Of a DNA stretch of 56,590 nt, positions 1 through 8,649 are shown one piece after another. Below the pieces are notes generated by a model. The model was not told where the DNA came from. It saw nothing but the letters and a program-made list of their open reading frames with translations, and ran no database searches. Position numbers and translations under genes: made by a program. Positions within the stretch are counted from its first letter, which is position 1; every line of letters begins with the position of its first letter. This DNA comes from Bergeriella denitrificans NBRC 102155 (GTDB taxonomy: Bacteria; Pseudomonadota; Gammaproteobacteria; Burkholderiales; Neisseriaceae). The DNA lies in NCBI RefSeq assembly GCF_001592185.1, contig NZ_BCWL01000003.1, positions 1-56,590 on the forward strand, read 5' to 3'.

Positions 1-60
1 TATATTTCCCTACACACACCCGCCCGCCAACTTTTTTAATGTTAAGACGGTTTACAAAAA

Positions 61-105
61 TTGCAAATTCCTGCACAATAAAATAATAGTAATAGTTCTT
101 ATTTG
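61..105 (+). promoter_or_regulatory. Promoter with overlapping Fur-like box for the iron locus
   Basis: TTGCAA (61-66) and TAATAG (84-89) are separated by 17 bases, a reasonable sigma-70 promoter. The AT-rich stretch 81-105 (AATAATAGTAATAGTTCTTA and following bases) resembles overlapping Fur hexamers of the GATAAT type and covers the -10 element, so iron-loaded Fur would block transcription. The downstream genes are siderophore uptake functions, which fits. The match is by eye. Confidence 0.55.
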
Positions 106-145
106 TAAAATATTAAGCAAACATACATCAAACCGGAGACCCGAT

Positions 146-2332
146 ATGCACCGCCCTACCTTCCGCCTTGCCGTATTGCCCCTGCTGCTCGGCAGCGCGT
201 TTGCCCACGCCGCCGACGGCGCAGCCGATAATGTCGAGCTGGAAACCGTACACGTTACCGCCGAACGCCAGCTCCAACAGTCCCTCGGCGTATCCAAAAT
301 CACCGCACAAGACATCGAACGCAGCGGCGCGGTCAACGACATTGCCGACATTGTGCGCACCATGCCCGGCATCAACCTGACCGGCAACACCGCCACCGGC
401 CAGCGCGGCAACAAACGCCAAATCGACATCCGCGGCATGGGGCCGGAAAACACCCTGATTCTCATTGACGGCCGCCCCGTCACCTCCCGCAACGCCGAAC
501 GCATCAGCATGCGCGGCGAACGCAACACCCGCGGCGACTCCAACTGGGTACCCGTTGAAGAAATCGAATCCATCAGCGTATTGCGCGGCCCCGCCGCCGC
601 CCGTTACGGCTCAGGCGCGGCCGGCGGCGTCGTCAACATCGTCACCAAAAAAGTCAGCAACGAATTCAAAGGCTCGGTCAACTACTACACCAACCAGCCC
701 CAAGACAGCAAAGAAGGCGCGACCAACCGCGTCGGCTTCAACCTCAGCGGCCCGATTATCAAAGACACCCTCTCCTTCCGCATCTACGGCAACTACAATA
801 AAACCGACGCCGACGCACGCGACATCAACGCCGCCGCCAACAACGGCAGCCTCGCCTCCGCCGGCGTAGAGGGCGTGCGCAACAAAGACATCGCAGGCCG
901 CCTGCACTGGCGCATCAGCCCGGCGCAAAGCCTGACCTTCGACAGCAGCTTCAGCCGCCAAGGCAACATCTACAACGGCGACACCCAAAACAGCGTATTG
1001 CACCCGAGCAACGCCGCCCTGATCAACCGCCTGGCCGACAGCAATGCCGAAACCGCCCGCCTATACCGCTCCGAATTCGCCTTAACACATGACGGCACAT
1101 GGGAATGGGGCGACACCAAAAACATCGTCAGCTACGACCGCACCACCAACAGCCGCCTGCCCGAAGCCCTGGCCGGCGGCCCCGAAGGCAGCTACACCGG
1201 CGACACCTATACCGACAGCGACCTGAAAAACCTGCGCCTCAGCAGCGAAGCCTACATTCCCTTTACCTGGGGCGTTCCCCACGTCCTCACCGTCGGCACG
1301 GAATTTACCGACAGCCGTCTTGACGACGCCGCTTCCAACCGCCAAGGCTTCACCGACCGCGGCACAACCGACGTATTCGGCGGCATTTCCGCCACCCGCG
1401 GCAGCAAAGCCTCGCAACGCAACTGGGCCGTTTATCTCGAAGACAACATCAGCCTGACCGACAGCACCCGCCTGATTCCCACCCTGCGTTTCGACCACAA
1501 CAGCAAAAGCGGGCACAACTGGAGCCCCGGCCTGAACTTCTCGCAGCAAATCGGCGAAAACTGGACGGTAAAAGGCGGCATCGCACGCGCCTACAAAGCA
1601 CCCAACCTGTACCAGAGCAACCCCGAATTCATCCTCTACACCCGAGGCAACGGCTGCCCCATCAATGCCGCCGCCAACGTACGCTGCTACTACGCAGGTA
1701 ACGAAAACCTGAAAGCCGAAACCAGCTGGAACAAAGAACTGGGCGTAGAATTCAAACGCAACGGCTGGCAGGCTTCCGCCACCTACTTCCACAACGCCTA
1801 CAAAAACAAAATCGTCATCGGCGACACCCCGCTGGCCGTCAGCAGTCTCGGCAATCCCCTGCTGCCGTGGACCAACTCGCCCAAAGCCACCATTTCCGGC
1901 GTAGAAGGCAACCTGGTCGTCCCCCTGCACGACAAACTGAAATGGCACAACAACTTTACCTACATGGCCAAGTCCGAAGATTACCAAGGCAACCCGCTTT
2001 CACTCACGCCCAAGCACACCATCAACAGCACGCTGGCTTGGACGCCGTCTGAAAAATGGGACGCCAACCTGACCTTCACCCACTACGGCCGTACCAAACC
2101 CCGCCAAGTCGCCATCAACCGCACCGAAAGCATAGACGGCCTGAGCAATGAAGAAATCGGCAGCTACGGCATCTGGGGCGTCAACGCCGGCTACAACTGG
2201 AACAAACGCATCCACGTCCGCACCGGCATCAGCAACATCGGCAACAAACAGCTCTACCGCAGCGGCGAAGGCGCGCGCACCTACAACCAACACGGCCGCG
2301 CATTCTACGGCAGCCTGAAAGCATCGTTCTAA
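146..2332 (+). CDS. FepA-class TonB-dependent siderophore (catecholate) receptor
   Basis: Outer-membrane receptor importing a ferric siderophore with TonB energy. A signal peptide (about residues 1-22) is followed by a TonB-box-like ETVHVTAE and a plug domain. The plug contains RGMGPENTLILIDG, RGERNTRGDSNWVP and LRGPAAARYGSGAAGG, hallmarks of the FepA/PfeA/IroN/BfeA group. The 22-stranded barrel ends in a terminal Phe. The length of 728 residues is normal for the family. The ATG is preceded by GGAG at a good distance. It is the first gene of an iron locus with an esterase and a binding protein, so a catecholate such as enterobactin or salmochelin is the likely substrate. The exact ligand cannot be read from the sequence. 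Confidence 0.93.
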   Translation: MHRPTFRLAVLPLLLGSAFAHAADGAADNVELETVHVTAERQLQQSLGVSKITAQDIERSGAVNDIADIVRTMPGINLTGNTATGQRGNKRQIDIRGMGPENTLILIDGRPVTSRNAERISMRGERNTRGDSNWVPVEEIESISVLRGPAAARYGSGAAGGVVNIVTKKVSNEFKGSVNYYTNQPQDSKEGATNRVGFNLSGPIIKDTLSFRIYGNYNKTDADARDINAAANNGSLASAGVEGVRNKDIAGRLHWRISPAQSLTFDSSFSRQGNIYNGDTQNSVLHPSNAALINRLADSNAETARLYRSEFALTHDGTWEWGDTKNIVSYDRTTNSRLPEALAGGPEGSYTGDTYTDSDLKNLRLSSEAYIPFTWGVPHVLTVGTEFTDSRLDDAASNRQGFTDRGTTDVFGGISATRGSKASQRNWAVYLEDNISLTDSTRLIPTLRFDHNSKSGHNWSPGLNFSQQIGENWTVKGGIARAYKAPNLYQSNPEFILYTRGNGCPINAAANVRCYYAGNENLKAETSWNKELGVEFKRNGWQASATYFHNAYKNKIVIGDTPLAVSSLGNPLLPWTNSPKATISGVEGNLVVPLHDKLKWHNNFTYMAKSEDYQGNPLSLTPKHTINSTLAWTPSEKWDANLTFTHYGRTKPRQVAINRTESIDGLSNEEIGSYGIWGVNAGYNWNKRIHVRTGISNIGNKQLYRSGEGARTYNQHGRAFYGSLKASF

Positions 2333-2338
2333 ACCCGC

Positions 2339-2376
2339 AAGGCCGTCTGAAAATATCCGTTTTCAGACGGCCTTTT
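2339..2376 (+). terminator. Terminator made from inverted DUS
   Basis: Two DUS copies face each other around a short loop and end in TTTT just after the receptor stop codon. This is the classic neisserial DUS-pair terminator, and it separates the receptor from the esterase. Confidence 0.85.
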
Positions 2377-2441
2377 ACCGCCGGCTTGCCTTATTCCGTT
2401 TCCCATACATCGCCCATATCGTGAAATTCGCCACACGCAGG

Positions 2442-2589
2442 CTGAAACCTTTGCAAAATTGCCGAATGCGGATGCAGTTCAAGGCGCAGCAGCACAGCAA
2501 GCGCAGACATATCATATGGATAGGCAAGCGCGCGAGCAGCGCACAACGCTTCAAATGCGCCGCAGGCGGCGGTTTTGCAAAGGTTTCAG
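2442..2589 (+). repeat. MITE-like element with terminal inverted repeats
   Basis: About 148 bp bounded by inverted ends: CTGAAACCTTTGCAAAA at the left pairs with TTTTGCAAAGGTTTCAG at the right, 17 bp perfect, plus GGC/GCC further inside. The interior is GC-rich with no convincing gene. It occupies most of the 312-base gap between the receptor terminator and the esterase. Its form is that of a small non-autonomous insertion element. No second copy was seen in this window. Confidence 0.5.
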
Positions 2590-2688
2590 GCCGGGCTTAG
2601 CCTGTAATCCGCCGTCTGAAAAAGCGAAACCTAAGCCGAACCTCAGGCTGTTTTAAATCAGCACATTACGGAAGACCGTCTGAAAACC

Positions 2689-3720
2689 ATGAATAACCAT
2701 AAAATAATCAGCCACATACCGAAACCGATTGTATTGCTGCTGTGCGCCCTCCTGCTTGCCCTGCCTGCCGCTGCCGCACCTGATTTGAGCCTGAAAACCG
2801 ATACCGCTCCGCTGTATGCACCGGACAACGGCTACCGTTTCCGCACCCTGCCGTTCATTTCTGCCGACGGCAAACGCCATTACCGCGTGTTTGTCGGCAT
2901 CCCCGAAAGCCCGCCGCCCGCAGCGGGCTATCCGGTTCTGTATGCACTCGACGGCAATGCCCTGACCGGCCTTTTAAGCAGAGACCTGCTCCGCAGTCTG
3001 AACCGTCCGCCGGTTTTGGTACTCATCGGCTACGACACCGATCTGCGTCTGAACCCTGCCGCCCGCTCCTACGACTACACCCCGCCCCTGCCCGACGGCA
3101 GTCCCGTACCCGACCTGCTGCATCCCGAACGGCGCAACGGCGGCGCGGAAGCGTTTCTCACGCTGCTGCAACAGGAAATCCGTCCGCAAGTCGCACGGCT
3201 TGCACCTTTAAACACGCAACAACAAGCCTTATGGGGACATTCCTACGGCGGCCTGTTTGTTTTATATACACTAATGCGCGAGCCGCAAGCCTTTGACCGG
3301 TATATCGCCGCCGACCCCGCCTTATGGTTTCAACACGGCTCTTTCCTCAGACGGTTTGAAACATGGTTCAGACAGCCTCAAGCCCTACAGGGCCGGCATA
3401 TCCGCATCGACCAAAGCGGCAGCCCGTCTGCAAAAACAGCCCTTACCGAAGCTGCGCGGCAAAAAACCGCCAAGCGGCAGCAGGCCGCAGCAGCCGCCAA
3501 TGCCAACCCGTGCAAGCTGGCAGAAGAATTGGACGCATTGGAAGCCGTATCCGCCCGTTACCGCCGCTATCCCGATTTAAACCACGGCGCATTACTGGGC
3601 GCATCGTTTACCGACACCTTAAAAGCATTCGGACAAGCCAGTCCGAACCCGCCGCACTTGCCACCTTCCCCATCTTGTGCCAAAATGCAAAAGATAATAA
3701 TTCCCATGTCAAAAGGATGA
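2689..3720 (+). CDS. IroE/Fes-like periplasmic siderophore esterase (alpha/beta hydrolase)
   Basis: A hydrophobic N-terminus ending in LLLALPAAAA predicts secretion to the periplasm. The mature protein has the putative-esterase (Fes/IroE/BesA) fold, with YPVLYALDGNA and the nucleophile elbow GHSYGG at residues 183-188 (Ser185). A late NHG near residue 306 is the candidate catalytic His. Such enzymes hydrolyse the trilactone backbone of catecholate siderophores. The gene lies four bases before the binding-protein gene, so the two are co-transcribed. At 343 residues it is longer than IroE, with a Pro/Ser-rich C-terminal tail of unclear value. Family assignment is firm; the substrate is inferred from the neighbours. 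Confidence 0.82.
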   Translation: MNNHKIISHIPKPIVLLLCALLLALPAAAAPDLSLKTDTAPLYAPDNGYRFRTLPFISADGKRHYRVFVGIPESPPPAAGYPVLYALDGNALTGLLSRDLLRSLNRPPVLVLIGYDTDLRLNPAARSYDYTPPLPDGSPVPDLLHPERRNGGAEAFLTLLQQEIRPQVARLAPLNTQQQALWGHSYGGLFVLYTLMREPQAFDRYIAADPALWFQHGSFLRRFETWFRQPQALQGRHIRIDQSGSPSAKTALTEAARQKTAKRQQAAAAANANPCKLAEELDALEAVSARYRRYPDLNHGALLGASFTDTLKAFGQASPNPPHLPPSPSCAKMQKIIIPMSKG

Positions 3721-3724
3721 ACGA

Positions 3725-4708
3725 ATGAAATACACCCGTCTGACGCTCGCCCTGTGCGCCGCCCTCTCCCTGGCTGCCTGCAAGCCGTCTGAAAATGCCG
3801 CCGGCAAACCGGCCGAAAACGCGCCCGCCGCATCAGCCGCCGCGCACCAGCATGAAATCGCCGGCGAAACCGTCACCATCGCCACCACGCGCGGCGAAGC
3901 AACCGTACCGCTCAAACCCGAGCGCATCGCCGTGTACGATTTGGGCATGATTGACACCCTGAGCAAGCTGGGCGTACCCATCGGCGCATCCGTCGATCAG
4001 TCCCGCCTGACTTACACCCAAGACGCCATCAAAGACGCCGTCAAAGCCGGCACGCTGTTCGAGCCGAACTACGAAGCGCTCCATGCCTACAAGCCGCAGC
4101 TGATTATCATCGGCAGCCGCGCCGCCAAAGCGTTTGACCAGCTCAACGCCATCGCGCCGACCATCGAAATGACCGCCGACACCAAAAATCTGAAAGACAG
4201 CGCCAAAGAACGCATCACCGCGTTCGGCAAAGTATTCGGTAAAGAGGCGGAAGCCGAAAAACTGAATGCCGAAATCGACACCTCATTCGAAGCCGCCAAA
4301 CAAGCCGCAGCAGGTAAAGGCAACGGCTTGGTGATTTTGGTGAACGGCGGCAAAATGTCCGCCTACGGCCCGCTCTCCCGCCTGGGCGGCTGGCTGCACA
4401 CCGACATCGGCATCCCCGCAGCGGATACGGAAATCAAAGAAGGCAGCCACGGCCAACCTGTGACCTTTGAATACATCAAAGAGAAAAATCCGGATTGGCT
4501 GTTTGTATTAGACCGCTCCGCCGCCATCGGCGAAGAAGGCACGGCAGCCAAAGACGTGTTGGATAACCCGCTGGTAGCCGACACTACCGCTGCGAAAAAA
4601 GGCCAAATCGTCTATCTCGTACCGGAAACCTATCTGGCCGCCGGCGGCGCACAAGAGCTGCTGAATGCGACCAAACAGGTTACGGATGCGTTTAACGCCG
4701 CCAAGTAA
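3725..4708 (+). CDS. Siderophore ABC transporter substrate-binding lipoprotein (FatB/CeuE/FetB type)
   Basis: The lipobox LSLAAC places the lipidated Cys at residue 19, so this is a periplasm-facing lipoprotein. The body matches class III periplasmic binding proteins for ferric siderophores (VPLKPERIAVYDLGMIDTL; PQLIIIGSRAAKAFDQL; DWLFVLDRSAAIG) at the usual length of about 327 residues. AGGA precedes the ATG and the gene starts four bases after the esterase. It would receive the ferric siderophore imported by the upstream receptor. A DUS terminator follows at once and no permease or ATPase genes are present here, so the rest of the transporter must be elsewhere. Confidence 0.9.
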   Translation: MKYTRLTLALCAALSLAACKPSENAAGKPAENAPAASAAAHQHEIAGETVTIATTRGEATVPLKPERIAVYDLGMIDTLSKLGVPIGASVDQSRLTYTQDAIKDAVKAGTLFEPNYEALHAYKPQLIIIGSRAAKAFDQLNAIAPTIEMTADTKNLKDSAKERITAFGKVFGKEAEAEKLNAEIDTSFEAAKQAAAGKGNGLVILVNGGKMSAYGPLSRLGGWLHTDIGIPAADTEIKEGSHGQPVTFEYIKEKNPDWLFVLDRSAAIGEEGTAAKDVLDNPLVADTTAAKKGQIVYLVPETYLAAGGAQELLNATKQVTDAFNAAK

Positions 4709-4721
4709 ATCTGATGAAGTG

Positions 4722-4765
4722 AAAAAAAGCCGTCTGAAAATCTGGATTTTCAGACGGCTTTTTTT
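4722..4765 (+). terminator. DUS-pair terminator after the iron locus
   Basis: An inverted DUS pair extended by A/T tracts (AAAAAAAGCCGTCTGAAAA paired with TTTTCAGACGGCTTTTTTT) forms a strong stem with a U-tract. It ends the esterase/binding-protein transcript. Confidence 0.9.
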
Positions 4766-5109
4766 ATTTCAGTTTGGTTTAATATGTAGCAAATAACAAA
4801 ACCACAATATAATCAAACACCTAAGAACAAAATCCTTATAGCCGCCATTAGCTGCATAATCCTGCCCTAAGATAGGCAGCCTAAGTGTCTCAGTATGGTT
4901 TCCCTTCAGACAACACGGAAAACGCCTGACCACCGTTCCATCTTGATAAAAAGGCCGTCTGAAAAACGCTATCGCCAGAAACCATTATTTTGCATACAGA
5001 TGGCTGAGCGCAGTCGAAGCCCTGCTTGCGGCTTTGACTGTGCTCAGCCACCTCATTAATTATTAAATTATCTAGCCATATGCACATTTTCAGACGGCCT
5101 ATCGCCCTT
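4766..5109. other. Intergenic region without a gene
   Basis: About 345 bases between the iron locus and the convergent AraC-type gene. It is AT-rich in its first half and contains a DUS near 4953, the inverted repeat at 5001-5050 and a DUS at about 5090 close to the end of the AraC gene. Short open frames here have no ribosome-binding site or recognisable protein. Confidence 0.6.
5001..5050. repeat. 21-bp near-perfect inverted repeat (REP-like hairpin)
   Basis: TGGCTGAGCGCAGTCGAAGCC (5001-5021) pairs with 5030-5050 apart from two positions that become G-U pairs in RNA. The loop is 8 bases. There is no U-tract, so it resembles a dispersed REP-type palindrome more than a terminator. Confidence 0.5.
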
Positions 5110-6048
5110 TTACACTCCGCCGAAGTGCTTGCGCCATACATTCGGTTGCACCTGATAATAACGGTAAAACTGCGTGCGGAAGGAAACGGTATTCTGAAAA
5201 CCGCAGCGTTCGGCGATTTGGTCGATGGTCAGCGAAGTGTTTTCCAACAAGTCTAAGCTGCGTTGCAGGCGTTCTTTATGCAGCCAGTCGAGAAACGTCG
5301 CTCCCGTGGCTTTTTTAAAATGGCGGGTAAACGTGCTGCGGCTCATGGCGGTTTGCGCGGCAGCGCTGTCTATGCTGTGCGGCAGGTGCAGCGTATCGCG
5401 CAAACCGTTTAACAAGGTATTGATTTGCCGGTCTTTCGTCGATTGCACCAGCGGCTGTTCGATAAACTGCGCCTGTCCGCCCTCGCGCTGCGGCGGTACA
5501 ACCAAAACCCGCGCGGCTTTATTAGCGGCTTTCACGCCGTAGAATTTACAGATGATGTAAAGGCAGCAGTCCAGCGCCGCCGCCGTACCCGCCGAAGTGA
5601 TGATGTTGCCGTCTTCCACATAAATCGAGTTAATGTCGAGCGAGACGGCGGGAAAACGGCGGCTGAAATCGTCTCCGCCCAGCCAATGCGTGGCGGCCTT
5701 TTTGCCGTCGAGCACGCCTGCATAGGCCAGCGCGTATGTGCCGTAGCAAAGGCCGACCAGATACGCGCCGCGCTGCGAGGCCGTTTGCAGTGCGTGCACC
5801 GTTGCCGCATCGGGGCGGGTATCGGCATCAGCCCAGCCGGGAATCACGATGATGTCGCATTCGTGCAGCAACGCCAAACCGCCGTCGATTTTCGGTTGGA
5901 TCATATTGTTTTTCAGCGGCTTGCCGGTAGGCGTGATGATTTTCACGTCAAACAGGCCGTCTTCCGCCGCTTCTTGAAACGCCATATACGGTACGGAAAA
6001 ATGAAAGGGATTGATGTCGGGATACAGCAGCAAGGCGGTTTTCAGCAT
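5110..6048 (-). CDS. GlxA-type transcriptional regulator (DJ-1/PfpI domain plus AraC HTH)
   Basis: The first 190 or so residues form a class I glutamine-amidotransferase-like (DJ-1/PfpI) domain with the elbow VGLCYGTYA (Cys101). The C-terminal hundred residues are an AraC/XylS double helix-turn-helix (SLTIDQIAERCGFQNTVSFR). The length of 312 residues is typical for GlxA/FtrA regulators. In this family the DJ-1 domain is a sensor rather than an enzyme. The gene is divergent from the metallo-beta-lactamase-fold gene at 6182, which is its most obvious possible target. The inducer is unknown. Confidence 0.9.
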   Translation of the reverse strand: MLKTALLLYPDINPFHFSVPYMAFQEAAEDGLFDVKIITPTGKPLKNNMIQPKIDGGLALLHECDIIVIPGWADADTRPDAATVHALQTASQRGAYLVGLCYGTYALAYAGVLDGKKAATHWLGGDDFSRRFPAVSLDINSIYVEDGNIITSAGTAAALDCCLYIICKFYGVKAANKAARVLVVPPQREGGQAQFIEQPLVQSTKDRQINTLLNGLRDTLHLPHSIDSAAAQTAMSRSTFTRHFKKATGATFLDWLHKERLQRSLDLLENTSLTIDQIAERCGFQNTVSFRTQFYRYYQVQPNVWRKHFGGV

Positions 6049-6181
6049 GATGTTTTTTAAAATTCAGTCCGTCTGAAACAATGACCCGATTCTTACGCTT
6101 TTTGAACTGAAAGTCAATTTTCAGACGGCCTTGCTCTGCATAAAATGCGTTTCATTGATTCACGCCATGCAAGGAAAAAAC

Positions 6182-7030
6182 ATGAAATTGAATAAATCTG
6201 TCCTCTTTACCGCCGCCCTGCTCGCCGCTGCGCCCGCAATGGCCGAAGTGGGCTATCAGCACATCCGCAATGCCACCGCCAAAATCAACTACGGCGGTAC
6301 AACTTTTCTGGTTGACCCGTATCTTGCCCCAAAAGGCGCATACGCGGGCTTTGAGGGCACGGTTAACAGCCGGCTGCGCAATCCGCTGATTCAAATGAAA
6401 CAACCGCCCGCCGAAGTCATCAACGGCGTGGAAGCCGTGATTGTTACCCACACCCATCCCGACCATTGGGACGAAGCGGCACAAAAACTGCTGCCGAAAG
6501 ATTTGCCGGTATTCGTACAAAATGCCGATGATGCCAAAATCATCCGCAGCCAAGGTTTTAAAGACGTGCGCGTTGTCGGCCGCAATACTGAGTTCAAAAA
6601 CGTGCGCCTGAGCAAAACCGGCGGCCAGCACGGTACGGATCAAATGTACGGCGTACCGCAACTGGCGGAATTGTTAGGCGATGCGATGGGCGTGGTGTTC
6701 CAAGCGCCGGACGAAAAAACGCTGTACATCGTCGGCGATACGCTGTGGAACCACCACGTCGATTACGCCTTGCAGCAATACCGCCCCGAAATTATCGTGA
6801 TGAACACCGGCAAAGCACGTTTGCAAAACATGGACGGCGGCATCATCATGGGTACGGAAGACGTGGGCAAAATGGCAAAAACCGCACCGAATGCCGCCAT
6901 CGTTACCGTGCATATGGATGCGGTCAACCATGCTACCGTCAGCAGCAAAGATATGCGCGGTTACGTGAAAGCCAACGGATTGGGCAAACGGGTTGCAGTG
7001 CCGAAAGAAGGCGAAGTGTTGAAATATTAA
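6182..7030 (+). CDS. Secreted metallo-beta-lactamase-fold hydrolase
   Basis: A cleavable signal peptide (about residues 1-21, ending AMA) precedes an MBL domain. The metal-binding signature HTHPDH lies at residues 90-95 and a later Asp follows in YIVGDTLWNHH. It resembles the UlaG/YfhI-like L-ascorbate-6-phosphate lactonase/hydrolase branch rather than true beta-lactamases. I chose the ATG at 6182 because AAGGA lies just upstream and the resulting N-terminus is a good signal sequence; an earlier in-frame ATG at 6131 adds an unlikely leader. It is divergent from the GlxA-type regulator. The substrate is unknown. Confidence 0.85.
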   Translation: MKLNKSVLFTAALLAAAPAMAEVGYQHIRNATAKINYGGTTFLVDPYLAPKGAYAGFEGTVNSRLRNPLIQMKQPPAEVINGVEAVIVTHTHPDHWDEAAQKLLPKDLPVFVQNADDAKIIRSQGFKDVRVVGRNTEFKNVRLSKTGGQHGTDQMYGVPQLAELLGDAMGVVFQAPDEKTLYIVGDTLWNHHVDYALQQYRPEIIVMNTGKARLQNMDGGIIMGTEDVGKMAKTAPNAAIVTVHMDAVNHATVSSKDMRGYVKANGLGKRVAVPKEGEVLKY

Positions 7031-7045
7031 TCAGCCGATCATGAT

Positions 7046-7086
7046 AAAAGGCCGTCTGAAAACCCATACGGATTTTCAGACGGCCT
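7046..7086. terminator. Bidirectional DUS-pair terminator
   Basis: Inverted DUS copies with flanking A/T lie between the convergent MBL-fold gene and lpdA, able to end transcription from both sides. Confidence 0.85.
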
Positions 7087-7117
7087 TGCCTTATTTCACG
7101 CTATTAGCGGTTTGCAG

Positions 7118-8551
7118 TCAACCGTGCAGCGCACGTTTGTCCGCAGCCAAAGCCGCTTCGTGCAGTACTTCCGACAATGTCGGGTGCGCGTGGATAATGC
7201 GGGCGATGTCTTCGCTGCTGGCGGAGAACTCGATACCGGTCACGCCTTCGGACACCAATTCGCTCACAACCGGCCCGATCATGTGTACGCCCAAAATACG
7301 GTCGGTTTTGGCGTCGGCCAACACTTTGATGGTGCCTTTGGCTTTACCCATCGCCAAGGCGCGGCCGTTTGCGCCGAAACCGGATGTGCCTTTTTTGTAT
7401 TCCACACCTTCGGCTTTGAGCTGCTCTTCGGTTTTGCCGACCCATGCGATTTCCGGATCGGTGTAAATCACAAACGGTACGCTGTTGAAATCGATGTGCG
7501 GTTTCTGACCGGCAATGCGCTCGGCCACGGCCACGCCTTCGTCGCTGGCTTTGTGCGCCAGCATCGGGCCGCGCACCACGTCACCGATGGCCCATACGTT
7601 GGGCAGGTTGGTGCGGCAGTCACCGTCCACTTTCACAAAGCCGCGCTCATCTTTTTCCAAGCCGACCGCTTCGGTGTTCAGACCGTTGGTGTTCGGAATA
7701 CGGCCGATGGCGACAATCAGTTTGTCGAAGGTTTCGGTTTTGGCTTCGCCTTTGGCGGTTTCAAACTGTACGCTGACGCCGTTGCCGGTGTCTTTGATGT
7801 CGCCGATTTTCACGCCCAGCTCAATGGCCAAGCCCTGCTCTTTGGTGAAGTATTTGAAGGCTTCTTTGGCGATTTGCTGGTCGGCAGCGGCCAGGAATGT
7901 CGGCGCGGCTTCCAGAATGGACACTTCCGAACCAACGCGGTTCCATACCGAACCCATTTCCAAACCGATAACGCCCGAGCCGATGACACCCAGTTTTTTC
8001 GGTACTTCGGTCAGGTTCAGCGCGCCTTCGTTGTCCAATACGTTGACATTATCGATGGCAACTTGCGGCAGCGGGCGCGGTACGGAGCCGGTGGCAACGA
8101 TAACGTGCTTGGCTTCCACCACGCTTTTTTCGCCTTTGTTGTCCACTTCGATTTGGTAGGCATCGCCGTTTTTGCCTTTAAACGAACCCACGCCGTGCAG
8201 GCTGTCCACTTTGTTTTTTTGGAACAGGAATTTCACGCCGCCGGTCAGCTTGGTCACGATGGCGTCTTTTCGCTCAATCATTTTGGCCGCATCAAATTTC
8301 AAATCGCCCACGGTAATGCCGTGCTCGGCAAAATCGTGTTGCGCGGCGTGGAAATGCTCGGAAGACTGCAGCAGCGCTTTGGAAGGGATACAGCCCACGT
8401 TCAGGCAGGTACCGCCCAGCGCGGGGGCGTCGCCCGCTTTATTCACGCCCGCATCGATACAGGCGGTTTTGAAACCCAGTTGCGCGGCGCGGATGGCGGC
8501 CACATATCCGCCGGGGCCGGCGCCGATAACGACTACATCATATTGAGACAT
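7118..8551 (-). CDS. lpdA: Dihydrolipoyl dehydrogenase (E3 of the 2-oxoglutarate dehydrogenase complex)
   Basis: A flavoprotein that reoxidises dihydrolipoyl groups with NAD+. It shows the FAD motif [14 protein letters not shown], the redox disulphide [13 protein letters not shown] (Cys49 and Cys54), the NAD-binding [14 protein letters not shown] and the C-terminal HAHPTLSE base. At 477 residues it is full length. The start MSQYDVVV at 8551 is preceded by AAGGAAAG; the open frame runs 14 codons further upstream without need. As last gene of the sucA-sucB-lpdA group it is the dedicated E3 of this complex. Confidence 0.97.
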   Translation of the reverse strand: MSQYDVVVIGAGPGGYVAAIRAAQLGFKTACIDAGVNKAGDAPALGGTCLNVGCIPSKALLQSSEHFHAAQHDFAEHGITVGDLKFDAAKMIERKDAIVTKLTGGVKFLFQKNKVDSLHGVGSFKGKNGDAYQIEVDNKGEKSVVEAKHVIVATGSVPRPLPQVAIDNVNVLDNEGALNLTEVPKKLGVIGSGVIGLEMGSVWNRVGSEVSILEAAPTFLAAADQQIAKEAFKYFTKEQGLAIELGVKIGDIKDTGNGVSVQFETAKGEAKTETFDKLIVAIGRIPNTNGLNTEAVGLEKDERGFVKVDGDCRTNLPNVWAIGDVVRGPMLAHKASDEGVAVAERIAGQKPHIDFNSVPFVIYTDPEIAWVGKTEEQLKAEGVEYKKGTSGFGANGRALAMGKAKGTIKVLADAKTDRILGVHMIGPVVSELVSEGVTGIEFSASSEDIARIIHAHPTLSEVLHEAALAADKRALHG

Positions 8552-8649
8552 ATCTCTTTCCTTTCTGACTTGTTTGATAGCGGTGCGCGGCAAGCTGCCC
8601 GACCGCCGGATGGCTTTGTTTTCAGACGGCCTGTCAGCCGTCTGAAAAA

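Noticed and set aside
1082-1987. Long minus-strand open frame inside the TonB-receptor gene
   Set aside because: Antisense shadow of a GC-rich coding region; its protein is low-complexity Val/Ala/Gly with no family match and no ribosome-binding site.
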